Part shown: positions 16,511-25,482 of the stretch, piece after piece
Layout: each line of letters starts with the position of its first letter
Position numbering within the stretch: the first letter of the stretch is position 1
Source: Roseomonas sp.
GTDB lineage: Bacteria > Pseudomonadota > Alphaproteobacteria > Acetobacterales > Acetobacteraceae
Assembly (NCBI GenBank): GCA_020249265.1
Contig: JADCGA010000001.1
Location: 248,001-312,000 of the forward strand
DNA: 64,000 nucleotides
Reading direction: 5' to 3'
The notes under the pieces: model-generated
Seen by the model: the letters and a program-made list of their open reading frames with translations, nothing else
Told to the model about the DNA's origin: nothing
The model's database searches: none
Position numbers and translations under genes: made by a program

Positions 16511-18025
16511 TCAGGTCCCCACCGCTTCTTCGGCCTTGGCCTTGGCGGCGCGCAGCTTGCGCTGACGTTCGCGAAAACCAGGGGGATCGCTTGGCTTGTC
16601 ACGGAAGCCATAGCCGGCGCCATCAGGCGTACCGACACCTTCAAAGAAGGACACCATGCGCGAAAAACGTTCGCGCCCATTGGTCTGCGCCGCGACAATA
16701 CCCGCCATGGAAGCCGCACCAGCAGGGCCAAATAACGGCCGGGCAGAAACCATATTGGTGAAGTAAAGCGCGGGCGTACCCATTTCCTTGGCCTTCTGCA
16801 CAAGGGGCGTTGTGCCAAGCGCCAGATCGGGCCGCGCTTCCTTCATCGCGGCGATGTCTTGTTCCAGGCTGGCGCGATACTGCACATGGCATCCATGCGC
16901 TTCGAGCCATTCGCGATCTGCCGCACTCCATTCCGTGCGCGGCGCGGCAGTACCAACGTAAGGCACTTCAGCGCCCGCTTCGATCAGCAAGCGCGCCACC
17001 AACAATTCTGAACCTTCGTAGCCGGAGACTGTAATGCGTGCCTTGACCGGATTACCGGCAAGTGCACCACGAATGGCGGGTAATGCACGCGCCTTGGCGG
17101 CTTCGATTTCGGAAGGCTTCACGCCGGCGACTGCGCCAATCGCGGAAAGCCAGGCATCGGTACCTTCCACACCCACGGGTGCGGAACCCACCACAGGCCG
17201 ACCAGCAGCGCGGAATTCGCGAATGCTGGCAGTGTAGAAGGGATGCACCGCTGCCACCGCCACGCTATCAAGCGCCGCGTAAAGATCGCGCCATTCACGC
17301 GCCGGGGTTTGTGGCGCCAGCGTCAACCCCATGGGCTGGATCAGCGCACCAATACCCGGCGGATCGGCGGGGAATAATTCACCAATTACCGCAATGCTGC
17401 GTTGATCCAGCGCGTAATCGCGTGGCCGTGCTACTGGACCAGCCTCAGCCTCATTGCGTGCGTAGCGCAGCATGGCGCCCGCCAGCACATCCTTGGCTTC
17501 TGCATGGGTCGGCACACCAAAGCCCGGCACATCAATCCCAATGACACGCACGCCATTGATTTGCTTCGGCAGCAGATCAAGCGGCACACCGGAAGCCGTT
17601 GGCACGCAAAGATTGGTGACGATGACCGCATCATAATCTTCTGGCTTCGCCAGATCATGGACTGCGTCGCGAATATCTTCGAACAGCTTGCCGGTGACGA
17701 GCGTTTCCGAATTGAAGGGAACATAGCCCACCGTGCGGCGCGCACCATAGAAATGGCTGGTGAAGGTCAGGCCATAGACGCAGCAGGCGCTACCGGAAAG
17801 GATCGTCGCCACACGGCGCATGCGCAAACCAACGCGGAGCGACCCAAAGGCCGGGCACATGGATTGCGGCTGGTCATGCGGCCCGCGCGGATAATCAGCA
17901 GCAAGCTTATCCATCACGTCTGACTTGCCAGCAGCGCGCGCGGCAGCATCCAACGTTTCCCGCCCACCATGGCAGGCAGCGCCTTCAGCGGCAGCAGGCG
18001 GTGAAGGAGGGGGAAGCGTGTCCAT
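16511..18025 (-). CDS. bchY: Chlorophyllide a reductase subunit Y
   Basis: BchY is the partner of BchZ in chlorophyllide a reductase. The 504-residue protein has [19 protein letters not shown] with a cluster-binding Cys, [20 protein letters not shown], and [18 protein letters not shown] (another conserved Cys). These are the family iron-sulfur positions. An ATG at 18025 follows the bchX TGA by five bases with GAGG just upstream; a TTG at 18034 is possible but less likely. It is co-transcribed with bchC, bchX and bchZ. Confidence 0.95.
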   Translation of the reverse strand: MDTLPPPSPPAAAEGAACHGGRETLDAAARAAGKSDVMDKLAADYPRGPHDQPQSMCPAFGSLRVGLRMRRVATILSGSACCVYGLTFTSHFYGARRTVGYVPFNSETLVTGKLFEDIRDAVHDLAKPEDYDAVIVTNLCVPTASGVPLDLLPKQINGVRVIGIDVPGFGVPTHAEAKDVLAGAMLRYARNEAEAGPVARPRDYALDQRSIAVIGELFPADPPGIGALIQPMGLTLAPQTPAREWRDLYAALDSVAVAAVHPFYTASIREFRAAGRPVVGSAPVGVEGTDAWLSAIGAVAGVKPSEIEAAKARALPAIRGALAGNPVKARITVSGYEGSELLVARLLIEAGAEVPYVGTAAPRTEWSAADREWLEAHGCHVQYRASLEQDIAAMKEARPDLALGTTPLVQKAKEMGTPALYFTNMVSARPLFGPAGAASMAGIVAAQTNGRERFSRMVSFFEGVGTPDGAGYGFRDKPSDPPGFRERQRKLRAAKAKAEEAVGT

Positions 18026-18030
18026 GTCCC

Positions 18031-19047
18031 TCAAACGCCCTCATACACCACTTCAAGGGATGGCTTATTCAGTACTTCCGCCGCGCACATGTCTTCCATG
18101 GTGGCGGGGTTCAGCACCACGCCACGACCCACGGCTTCACCCTTGAACAGACCAAGCAGGTTTTCCTGGCTCAACGGTGTTGGGCGCAGCGGCGGCGCTT
18201 CCGCTACCTGCGTCGCGAGTTGTTCAAACACCGAAGCCCAACGACCACCGGGCTTGCCGATGATCTCGTAATTTGCGGATTTGCGCCGGATATCCTCATC
18301 CGCCGGAATGGCGGCCAGCACAGGAATGCCGGCCTCAGCCGCGAAGGCATGCGCCTCACCCGTGCCATCATCCTTGTTGATCACCATACCGGCCACGCCG
18401 ACATTGCCGCCAAGCTTGCGGAAATACTCCACTGCCGAACAGACATTATTCGCGACATAAAGCGATTGCAGGTCATTCGACCCGACCACAATCACCTTCT
18501 GGCACATGTCGCGCGCAATCGGCAGACCGAAGCCGCCGCAGACCACATCGCCCAGGAAGTCCAGCAGGACGTAATCGAAATCCCATTGATGGAAGCCAAG
18601 TTTTTCCAGCAATTCGAAGCCGTGGATGATACCGCGCCCACCGCAGCCCCGGCCCACTTCCGGGCCACCCAATTCCATGGCGAAAACGCCATCGCGCTTG
18701 AAGCAGACATCGCCGATGGCAACTGCTTCACCAGCGGCTTTCTTCTTCGATGATGTTTCAATGATGGTCGGGCAGGAACGCCCGCCAAACAGAAGCGAAG
18801 TGGTATCGCTTTTCGGGTCGCAGCCAATCAGCAAAACGCGCTTGCCCTGCTGCGCCATCATGTAGCTCAGATTCGCGAGCGTGAAGGATTTGCCAATGCC
18901 ACCCTTACCATAAATGGCAATGATCTGCGTTTTCTTGGCCGCCGGTGATGTCTGCACCGGATCAAGCGGCGCCGCCGCTTCCGCGCGCAGCGCATCGCGC
19001 ATGCCATTGATGGATGAACCGCTTGGCTTCCCCGGGACAGCATTCAT
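18031..19047 (-). CDS. bchX: Chlorophyllide a reductase iron protein BchX
   Basis: BchX is the NifH-like dimer that hydrolyses ATP and passes electrons to Bch[18 protein letters not shown] is the P-loop. GRGCGGRGIIHGFELLE and [12 protein letters not shown] carry the two Cys that bind the shared 4Fe-4S cluster. The 338-residue length and the N-terminal extension of about 40 residues before the P-loop are typical of BchX and separate it from BchL. The ATG overlaps the bchC TGA (ATGA). Confidence 0.97.
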   Translation of the reverse strand: MNAVPGKPSGSSINGMRDALRAEAAAPLDPVQTSPAAKKTQIIAIYGKGGIGKSFTLANLSYMMAQQGKRVLLIGCDPKSDTTSLLFGGRSCPTIIETSSKKKAAGEAVAIGDVCFKRDGVFAMELGGPEVGRGCGGRGIIHGFELLEKLGFHQWDFDYVLLDFLGDVVCGGFGLPIARDMCQKVIVVGSNDLQSLYVANNVCSAVEYFRKLGGNVGVAGMVINKDDGTGEAHAFAAEAGIPVLAAIPADEDIRRKSANYEIIGKPGGRWASVFEQLATQVAEAPPLRPTPLSQENLLGLFKGEAVGRGVVLNPATMEDMCAAEVLNKPSLEVVYEGV

Positions 19048-19985
19048 TGTTTGTTTCTCCAGTCCAGAACCATTTTGAGGCAGGCAGGATCTTCAAAAGC
19101 CTGGCGATAGGCTTCAGGCGCGAAATCCGCCGCCGCGCGATGCGTGATCAGCCCTGAAAGGGAAAGCCGGCGCGCGGCGATCAGCGCATTCACCGCTTCC
19201 ATATCGGGCTGTTTCCATTCGGCGGCGATGGCGATGCGCGCTTCCCGCATGAAGGCGGGCGGGAAAGTGAAGGACAGGGGCGCGCTGTAGAAACCAGCAA
19301 GCGTCACCACACCACCAGGGGCCAAGCGCGCAATCAGCGCATCCAACAGCGCCGCATCGCCGCTGACATCACAAATCGCGCGATAATCGCGACGCGCATC
19401 TTCGGCTGGATCACAAACAACATAGCCATGCGCGCCGTCGCGCCGCGCCGCATTGCTTTCCCACACCATCGGCGCGGGATGGCCTGCGGCGATGATGATG
19501 CGCGCCAGCAAGCGCCCCAGCACGCCATGGCCAATGATCAATTCAGGAATCGCACCATGCGGCAGAACCATGGCGTGATGCGCGGTGGCGGCCAGCGCCA
19601 ATAAAACCGCATCCGCACCAAGCGCGGCATCCACCGGCGTCACACGCGCTGCCGGCACCACCAAGCGCGCTGCAGCGCCACCAAAAAGCCCGCGCACATC
19701 TCCAAAGCAGCGCGCGCCAGGCACGAAAACCGCTTCACCAAGCGCCCTGCCCGCTTCCGCGCCGGCCTGCACAATGCGGCCCACGGATTCGTAACCAGGC
19801 ACCAGCGGGTAACCCATACCGGGAAAGGATGGCATGCGCCCGGACCAGAGAAGGCGTTCTGTTCCAGTACTGATACCGCTCCAATCAATGTCCACGACAA
19901 CATCCTGCGCGCCTGGCGGCGTCAATGTCAGACGCGACAGCGAGAGCTGTTCGGGTGCACTGAGCAGGATAGCGAGTGTTTCCAC
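19044..19985 (-). CDS. bchC: Bacteriochlorophyllide a dehydrogenase BchC
   Basis: BchC oxidises the 3-hydroxyethyl group of the bacteriochlorin to the 3-acetyl group, with NAD. The sequence is a medium-chain dehydrogenase: WSGISTGTERLLWSGRMPSFPGMGYPLVPGYE near the start region and IIGHGVLGRLLARI for the cofactor fold. A GTG at 19985 with GGGAG upstream gives the family-like start (V/M-E-T-L-A). The longer frame to 20039 would run through the operator sites and promoter, so it is rejected. The gene leads the bchCXYZ-puf segment. Confidence 0.93.
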   Translation of the reverse strand: METLAILLSAPEQLSLSRLTLTPPGAQDVVVDIDWSGISTGTERLLWSGRMPSFPGMGYPLVPGYESVGRIVQAGAEAGRALGEAVFVPGARCFGDVRGLFGGAAARLVVPAARVTPVDAALGADAVLLALAATAHHAMVLPHGAIPELIIGHGVLGRLLARIIIAAGHPAPMVWESNAARRDGAHGYVVCDPAEDARRDYRAICDVSGDAALLDALIARLAPGGVVTLAGFYSAPLSFTFPPAFMREARIAIAAEWKQPDMEAVNALIAARRLSLSGLITHRAAADFAPEAYRQAFEDPACLKMVLDWRNKQ

Positions 19986-20007
19986 CCTTGGACTCCCTCT
20001 TGGGTTT

Positions 20008-20025
20008 TGTAACTCTAATGTGACG
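20008..20025 (-). promoter_or_regulatory. Second (imperfect) PpsR/CrtJ site of the bchC promoter
   Basis: TGTAACTCTAATGTGACG matches TGT-N12-ACA except for the last base. It covers the candidate -10 (TAGAGT, 20012-20017) and starts eight bases from the perfect site. Two operators spaced this way are what is known for bchC in Rhodobacter capsulatus, where CrtJ binds cooperatively. Confidence 0.55.
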
Positions 20026-20033
20026 TTTGTAGC

Positions 20034-20051
20034 TGTCAAGCAAAATTGACA
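20034..20051 (-). promoter_or_regulatory. PpsR/CrtJ operator and -35 of the bchC promoter
   Basis: TGTCAAGCAAAATTGACA is a perfect TGT-N12-ACA palindrome (TGTCA-N8-TGACA). On the minus strand its inner end supplies the -35 TTGACA (20034-20039), followed after 16 bases by TAGAGT. Binding of PpsR would block RNA polymerase, giving aerobic repression of bchCXYZ and read-through into puf. Confidence 0.8.
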
Positions 20052-20070
20052 ATAAAAGAGTCAAGCCGCT

Positions 20071-21237
20071 TCAATCTGCGACATCGGCTTGCATCACCCG
20101 GGTCAACAGCGGTGTATCGGTGGGCATCAAGCGCGCGCCGCTGAAGCCGGCGGCGGTCAGCATCGCGGCCAGTTCATCCGGCCGGCGCGGGCGGCCCCTA
20201 CCCATCGCTAGCAGGTAAAAGCCGAAATAGGCGCCGCCCATTGGCTCGGCCCCGGCGGTGCCAGCCATGGGTTCGGCAATCAGCACTCGTCCGCCCTTGG
20301 GCAGGGCCGCGCGCACGCGCCCCAGCAGGGCTTGCACCACATCATCATCATGATCGTGCAGCACCCGCACCAGACTGATGATATCGGCGCCCAGTGGCAG
20401 CGAATCGGTGGTGAAATCCCCGCCCATCGCCATGGCACGATCGGAAAGCCCTTCGCGGGCAAAGCGCTGGCGCCCCTGTTCGGCCACCGCCGGCAGGTCA
20501 AACAACAGCAGATCAAGCCCGGGGTTTGCCTTGCCGACCGCCGTCAGAAAAGCGCCGCTGCCGCCGCCCACATCCATCAGCCGCCGATGCTGGCCGAAGC
20601 GGTAAGCCGCCAAGACTTCCTGCGCCACCATGGGTTGGCTGGCCGCCATCAAGGCCGTGTAGTCGGACACTTTTTCGTTTGGCAGGGCGTCCGGCTGCGC
20701 TGCCCCGGCATAGGCCCAGTATTGCGCCAGCGCCGTGCCGCCCCTTTCGCGACGCAGCAGCGCCACTGGGTCCGCAAGATCGGCGTAGAGCATGGCATGG
20801 TGTTCGACCATGGCGGCAATTCCCGGATTGCCGATCATGGCCGCGCCCAATTCACCAAGCGCCCAGGCGCCATCCGCACGCCGACGCACCAGCCGGAGCG
20901 ACTCGGCAGCCACCAACAGCCGGCTCATCGCCTCAGGCGTCAGGCCGCAGCGCGCGGCCAGCGCCGCTTCGCTCGTTGGGGCTTCATGCAGGATTTCAAA
21001 AAGCTTCAGCCGCACACAGGCGGCCAGCACCTGCGAATAGACAAAGCCAGCGCAGAGATCGAACAATTCCCGCGCGCGGCGCCGCGCCAAGGGGCGGGTC
21101 AGCGGAAAACGCGCGGCCCAGGCACGAAAACCGGGGCGGGCAGTCAGCGATTCCCGCCAAGCGGTGAAGCGATCCGCCCAAGAAGGGGCTGGTTCCCGAT
21201 CAGCCCCTTGCGGCGGCAGCGGCATGGCCCTCGCCAT
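20071..21237 (-). CDS. crtF: Hydroxyneurosporene/rhodopin O-methyltransferase CrtF
   Basis: CrtF methylates the 1-hydroxy group of carotenoids with SAM, forming the methoxy ends of spheroidene or spirilloxanthin. The 388-residue protein belongs to the O-methyltransferase 2 family: an N-terminal dimerisation helix region with FDLCAGFVYSQVLAACVRL, the SAM-binding LMDVGGGSGAFLTAVG, and the catalytic region LVRVLHDHDDD. The C-terminus has GGRVLIAEPMAG. The start at 21237 comes one codon after the crtE stop. It is the last crt gene before the bchC promoter. Confidence 0.93.
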   Translation of the reverse strand: MARAMPLPPQGADREPAPSWADRFTAWRESLTARPGFRAWAARFPLTRPLARRRARELFDLCAGFVYSQVLAACVRLKLFEILHEAPTSEAALAARCGLTPEAMSRLLVAAESLRLVRRRADGAWALGELGAAMIGNPGIAAMVEHHAMLYADLADPVALLRRERGGTALAQYWAYAGAAQPDALPNEKVSDYTALMAASQPMVAQEVLAAYRFGQHRRLMDVGGGSGAFLTAVGKANPGLDLLLFDLPAVAEQGRQRFAREGLSDRAMAMGGDFTTDSLPLGADIISLVRVLHDHDDDVVQALLGRVRAALPKGGRVLIAEPMAGTAGAEPMGGAYFGFYLLAMGRGRPRRPDELAAMLTAAGFSGARLMPTDTPLLTRVMQADVAD

Positions 21238-21240
21238 GGT

Positions 21241-22107
21241 TCAGGCCGTGGCCAGCTTGCGCGGCAAAAGCCGCCCCACTTCATCCAGCATAGCCGCGCG
21301 CAGCAGGCTACGACCGGGGCAGGCAGGAATCGCTTCCACGGCCCCATTCGCCAAGGTTTTCAGGCGCGCCACAGCGCCATCCAGGCCCAATTGCAGCACG
21401 GCTGATGGCCGGCCCAATGCCTTGTCGCGACCAACGGGCTTGCCGATGCTCGCTTCATCTTCCACCGCGTCGCGCAGGTCATCGGCAACCTGGAAGGCCT
21501 CACCCAGCCGATCCCCAAGCAAGCGCCAGGCTTCGGCATCAGCAACACCCGCGGCAGCCGCGCCGGCAACCGATGCGGCGGCAAACAGCGCGCCGGTCTT
21601 TTGCCGCTGATATTCGGAAAGATCGGCGCGCGGTTCGCATTCCCAGGCCTGGCCAGCGACAATGCCGAAGGGCACGCCAACGCCATCGCCAATGGCATTG
21701 ATCACCGGGCCAAGCCGTTCCGGCGCAGCGCAGCCGGCGCGCGCAACGGTCTGGAAAGCCAGCACAATCAGCCCATCCCCAGCGAGAACCGCCAGCGGTT
21801 CGCCAAAGGCGCGATGCACGGAAGGCCGGCCCCGGCGGGTATCGGCATCATCGAAACAGGGAAGGTCATCATGCACCAGGCTGGCGCAATGCAGTAGTTC
21901 AATCGCGGCGGCGGCCGCGCTGGCAAGCCTTGGCTGGTCATCACCGCAAGCCGCCGCGACCGCAAGCGTCAGGCGTGGGCGGATGCGCGCCCCTTTCGGG
22001 AAAACCGCGTGGCGCATGGCGGCTGCAAGGCGGGGCGGCGCGCCGCTCGCCTCGGCGGAGAGCACCGCGTCAGCGAGGCTGCTCTCAATACGGGCCAAGG
22101 CGTCCAT
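21241..22107 (-). CDS. crtE: Geranylgeranyl diphosphate synthase CrtE
   Basis: CrtE adds isopentenyl units to make the C20 GGPP used for carotenoids and the bacteriochlorophyll tail. The 288-residue protein has both Asp-rich motifs of trans-prenyltransferases: LVHDDLPCFDDADTRRG (first, DDxxxxD type) and FQVADDLRDAVEDE (second). KGARIRPRL marks the conserved Lys/Arg for IPP binding. It starts 105 bases downstream of crtB and has a PpsR site in that gap, so it likely has its own light- and oxygen-regulated promoter driving crtE-crtF. Confidence 0.94.
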   Translation of the reverse strand: MDALARIESSLADAVLSAEASGAPPRLAAAMRHAVFPKGARIRPRLTLAVAAACGDDQPRLASAAAAAIELLHCASLVHDDLPCFDDADTRRGRPSVHRAFGEPLAVLAGDGLIVLAFQTVARAGCAAPERLGPVINAIGDGVGVPFGIVAGQAWECEPRADLSEYQRQKTGALFAAASVAGAAAAGVADAEAWRLLGDRLGEAFQVADDLRDAVEDEASIGKPVGRDKALGRPSAVLQLGLDGAVARLKTLANGAVEAIPACPGRSLLRAAMLDEVGRLLPRKLATA

Positions 22108-22178
22108 GCGGGACCTCCCGAGGGGTGGCGCGAGCGGATCGCGGCAGCCCTTTGTATGTTTTGTTAGACTGTCATGAT

Positions 22179-22196
22179 TGTCAGCTTATATTGACA
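22179..22196 (-). promoter_or_regulatory. PpsR/CrtJ operator upstream of crtE
   Basis: TGTCAGCTTATATTGACA is a perfect TGT-N12-ACA palindrome between crtB and crtE. A second inverted repeat, TTGACAC-TT-GTGTCAA at 22191-22206, overlaps it and gives a minus-strand TTGACA. The -10 is not clear. The crtE ATG is 72 bases downstream. Repression of crtE and crtF by PpsR is the expected effect. Confidence 0.75.
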
Positions 22197-22212
22197 CTTG
22201 TGTCAAGGCTTT

Positions 22213-23250
22213 TCATGCCCGCGCCGCAAAACGGCTTTCGCGATCCATCCGATCCATCAATTCCAAGGCCCAAACCAACCTTTCGCCATAGCCGGCACCA
22301 AGCGGCGGACCTTCCGGCGCGGCGGCAGCGCGCACCGCATCCACCAGAAAGCGCGTGGCCGGTGATGGCGCTTCATCCGCGCCATCCTGTTGCGCGGCGA
22401 GAGCACCCGCCGCACGCGCCAAAAGCCAAGCCTTGCGCCGGCCCGAAACCACCGCGCGGCGAGAGACGGAATCGAGACCCTGGCGTTCCACCTCTCGCCC
22501 GATTTCCGCATAGACAAGGCGCGCCGCGCCGATCCCTGGTCGGCAATCCCAAGGCAGCAGCGCAATGCCTGGCCAGGCGCGGCGATAATGCGCTTCCGCA
22601 GCACCCAAAAGCCGCGCCACCACGCGGCCAAGCGCGGGGGAAAAGACCGGATTCGCGATCAGCGCTTCCGCCGAGAGCCCTTCTTCACGCAACCAGGAAA
22701 GCGGCAGATAAACCCGCCCTGCCTTGGCATCTTCGCCGACATCACGGGCGATATTCGTCAATTGCATGGCAAGGCCAAGATCACAGGCGCGCGCAATCGC
22801 TTCCGCTGAACGCACGCCCATCAGCAGTGTCATCATCGCGCCCACCGTGGCGGCGACGCGTGCGGCATAGGCTTCCAGCGCGGCGATATCCTCATAGAAA
22901 CGGCCTTCGGCATCCCAGGCGAAGCCTTCCAACAGCGCCGCCGGCAGGGCACGTGGCACGCCATATTGCGCAACCACGGCCGCGAAGGCGCGATCCGCCA
23001 CATGATCCCAGGGCCGCGCGGCATAGGCGCCATCCAAGCGCTGGTGCAGCAGTTCCAGCGCGGCCGCGGGATCATCGCTCATGTCAATCGCGTCATCCGC
23101 GACTCGGCAGAAGGCATAAAGCGCGGCAGCAGGCGTGGCGATGCGGCGCGGCAGAAGAAAGGACGCGGCGCGGAAGCTTTTCGAACCGCCCGCCAAAAGC
23201 CTGTTGCAGGCAGCGAGATCCTCGACCGAAATGCCGATCAATCCGGACAT
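22213..23250 (-). CDS. crtB: Phytoene synthase CrtB
   Basis: CrtB joins two GGPP to phytoene. The 345-residue protein has the two substrate-Mg motifs of the squalene/phytoene synthase family, YAFCRVADDAIDMSDD and LTNIARDVGEDAKAGRVYLP, and the N-terminal GGSKSFRAASFLLP. The ATG at 23250 with GGGGG upstream is preferred to a GTG two codons earlier. The gene lies 24 bases after the DUF3422 gene, so it may be read from the bch operon as well. Confidence 0.94.
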   Translation of the reverse strand: MSGLIGISVEDLAACNRLLAGGSKSFRAASFLLPRRIATPAAALYAFCRVADDAIDMSDDPAAALELLHQRLDGAYAARPWDHVADRAFAAVVAQYGVPRALPAALLEGFAWDAEGRFYEDIAALEAYAARVAATVGAMMTLLMGVRSAEAIARACDLGLAMQLTNIARDVGEDAKAGRVYLPLSWLREEGLSAEALIANPVFSPALGRVVARLLGAAEAHYRRAWPGIALLPWDCRPGIGAARLVYAEIGREVERQGLDSVSRRAVVSGRRKAWLLARAAGALAAQQDGADEAPSPATRFLVDAVRAAAAPEGPPLGAGYGERLVWALELMDRMDRESRFAARA

Positions 23251-23274
23251 GCGCACCCCCGCATTTTCATTGCT

Positions 23275-24573
23275 TCAATCATGATTTCTCATCCGGCGCC
23301 GGAAACGTCGCACGCCCAGCGCCACCCCAATAGCGACAACCGGAATGGCGACGCTGGTGATGATTTCTTCACGCAGCGCAACACCCGATGTGGCCAAACC
23401 CTTGGCCAGATAGGCAACGAGGCCGACCACATAATAGGTGATCGCCGCGACCGAAAAACCTTCCACTGCCTGCTGCAGCCGGACCTGCTGACGCGCGCGC
23501 CGTTCCATGGAAGCAAGCAAGGCCTGGTTCTGCCGCTCGCGCGTGATGTCAACGCGTGTCGAGAGAAGCTGCGTGGCGCGCGCCACTCGCTGGGACAGCA
23601 TTTCCTGCCGTGTTGCCACCGCCTTGCAGGTATTCATGGCCGGCGCCAGGCGACGTTCGGTGAATTCGCCGAAGGTCTGCATGCCTTCCATGCGGGTTTC
23701 GCGCAATTCCTGAATGCGATTGCGCACCAATTCGTAATAGGCGGAAGCGGCAGAAAACCGGAAACGGTGGCGTGATTCGCGGCTTTCCGCTTCGGCGGCC
23801 ATGCGCGTCAGGCGTTGCAACAACAAGGGCTCATCGGCTTCCTGCGCTTCCACCAGCGCTGCGCTGATTTCCGCCAATTCGCGTTCCTGCGCGCCGATCT
23901 GAGGTGCGAGTTCCTGCGCCACGGGCAGCGCCAACAGCGCCATGATGCGGTAAGTTTCCATCTCCAGCAGGCGCTGGGTTAGCCTGCCCGCCTGATAGGG
24001 CGACATGCCGCCATCATAAATCAGGAAGCGGCTGAACCCATCCGTCTGGATCCGAAAATCTGTGAAGGCATGGGCCTGACCACCAGCGAGCGGCCCACCC
24101 ACCAGCATATGGTCACCAAAATAACGCCGCGAGATTTCACTGATGGCAAGCGGCACATCCCTGGACGCGAGCAGCGTGACATGGGCCGCCGCAATCACCT
24201 GCCCGGGCAGCGCCTTGAGCCAATCCGCCGGCAGGGCATGAATCGCTGCGGCGGAAAATGGTTCAGGTTCTGATCCTGCAACCACCACCATAAAGCGGCT
24301 GAATTCGCCATGCCTTTCCCATTTCAGCCGAAAAGGCCCGAAATCAGCACTGTAATGATTGGCCCCTGGCGCCGGTGGCGGGACAGAAAAGCGCTGCGCC
24401 AGCGCACAAAGTGCGGCCCAGGGCGCGTCCCGCGCTTCATCCGCAGCCGACAGCAGCGCAATTTGCGAGACGCGACAGGGGGAGAATAGAATCTCCGGCG
24501 GGCGCGCATGCACCTCATCATTGAGTTCGATGCGTTTGGCATAGGAAGGGGGAAGCACGCTATCGAAGCTCAT
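23275..24573 (-). CDS. DUF3422 family membrane-anchored protein
   Basis: A 432-residue protein with the DUF3422 signature ELNDEVHARPPE near the N-terminus. The central part (about 215-375) is a long coiled coil rich in Gln, Glu and Arg. Two hydrophobic helices near 385-420 (ITYYVVGLVAYLAKGL and ITSVAIPVVAIGVALG) end in a basic cytoplasmic tail RRFRRRMRNHD. The function is unknown. The ATG overlaps the bchO TGA and the gene runs into crtB, so it is an integral member of the photosynthesis operon here; a role in membrane or pigment assembly is inference only. Confidence 0.85.
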   Translation of the reverse strand: MSFDSVLPPSYAKRIELNDEVHARPPEILFSPCRVSQIALLSAADEARDAPWAALCALAQRFSVPPPAPGANHYSADFGPFRLKWERHGEFSRFMVVVAGSEPEPFSAAAIHALPADWLKALPGQVIAAAHVTLLASRDVPLAISEISRRYFGDHMLVGGPLAGGQAHAFTDFRIQTDGFSRFLIYDGGMSPYQAGRLTQRLLEMETYRIMALLALPVAQELAPQIGAQERELAEISAALVEAQEADEPLLLQRLTRMAAEAESRESRHRFRFSAASAYYELVRNRIQELRETRMEGMQTFGEFTERRLAPAMNTCKAVATRQEMLSQRVARATQLLSTRVDITRERQNQALLASMERRARQQVRLQQAVEGFSVAAITYYVVGLVAYLAKGLATSGVALREEIITSVAIPVVAIGVALGVRRFRRRMRNHD

Positions 24574-25478
24574 GCCGCGGCCCCGGTGATATCCTGCGCC
24601 AAGCGCGACCATTCTTTCATGAGCGTATCGGCAACGTACTCTGGCGCTTCCTCATGCGCCAAATGGCCAAGCCCTTCCAGGGTGATGATGCGTGCGGCGG
24701 GAAGAATGGCCTGGATGCGCCGCGCCTGCATCGGCGGCACGGCGCGATCACGGCTGCCCACCATCAGCAAGAGCGCCGGTGCAAGGCGCGGCAGATCACG
24801 CATCAAGGGGCGCAATTCCCATTGCGCCATCATCATCAGTGCCGCGCGAATATGGCCGGGATAGCTGAAAAGCCGCGTATACAATTCAACGCCACGCGGC
24901 CCGATATCTGAACCCGTATCACGCAGCAGCTTGGCCGCGACTTCCTGCTTGGAAGCCCGCCAGGCGCATAGCTTGGAGATAAAGGGCAGCCCCACCATGA
25001 CACGTGCCGCGCGCGTAAAGAACGCCGCATGCTCATCGCCAAGCGGCAGCAGCGCGCCATTCAGGCTGAATATGGCGCGCGGTGCGATCTTGCCATCCAA
25101 GGCCATGCGCAGGGCAATCGCCGCGCCTGCGGAATGACCAAGAACAAGATCGGACGAGACTTGAAGCCGGTTGAGCAGTTCATGCAAGGCTTCCGAAAAA
25201 CCCGCCAAAGAAACACGCGCCTGCGGCAGGCTGGAAGTGAAGCCCTGCCCTGGCAGATCGGGCGCGATCAGGGTGAAATGAGTGGCAAGGATCGGCGCCA
25301 GATCGCGCCAGCTATGCGTGGATGCTGCCGTGCCGTGCAGCAACAATAGGCAAGGCCCCTGCCCCATGCGCTGCACATGCCATGTCAGCCCGCCCGCTTT
25401 GACAAATTCGCTCGATTGCCGATTGGGCCAATCCTGCCCATCCCTTTCCCAAATCGGCGAGTCTGTGGATGATGCCAT
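24570..25478 (-). CDS. bchO: Alpha/beta hydrolase BchO
   Basis: BchO is an alpha/beta hydrolase conserved next to the Mg-chelatase genes; it may help Mg insertion or protect an intermediate, but its reaction is not established. The 302-residue protein has LLLLHGTAASTHSWRDL (oxyanion), the nucleophile loop LVLGHSAGAAIAL with Ser, and GLGHLAHEEAPE with the catalytic His. The ATG at 25478 is four bases after the bchD stop; longer starts would lie inside bchD. The downstream DUF3422 gene overlaps it. Confidence 0.9.
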   Translation of the reverse strand: MASSTDSPIWERDGQDWPNRQSSEFVKAGGLTWHVQRMGQGPCLLLLHGTAASTHSWRDLAPILATHFTLIAPDLPGQGFTSSLPQARVSLAGFSEALHELLNRLQVSSDLVLGHSAGAAIALRMALDGKIAPRAIFSLNGALLPLGDEHAAFFTRAARVMVGLPFISKLCAWRASKQEVAAKLLRDTGSDIGPRGVELYTRLFSYPGHIRAALMMMAQWELRPLMRDLPRLAPALLLMVGSRDRAVPPMQARRIQAILPAARIITLEGLGHLAHEEAPEYVADTLMKEWSRLAQDITGAAA

Positions 25479-25482
25479 GGCA

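Noticed and set aside
19986-20039. N-terminal extension of BchC
   Set aside because: It would place the promoter and operators inside the coding region; the GTG at 19985 gives the usual BchC N-terminus.
21930-23333. A 467-codon plus-strand frame across crtE and crtB
   Set aside because: It is Arg/Pro-rich antisense sequence, crosses two real genes and the PpsR site, and has no family motif.
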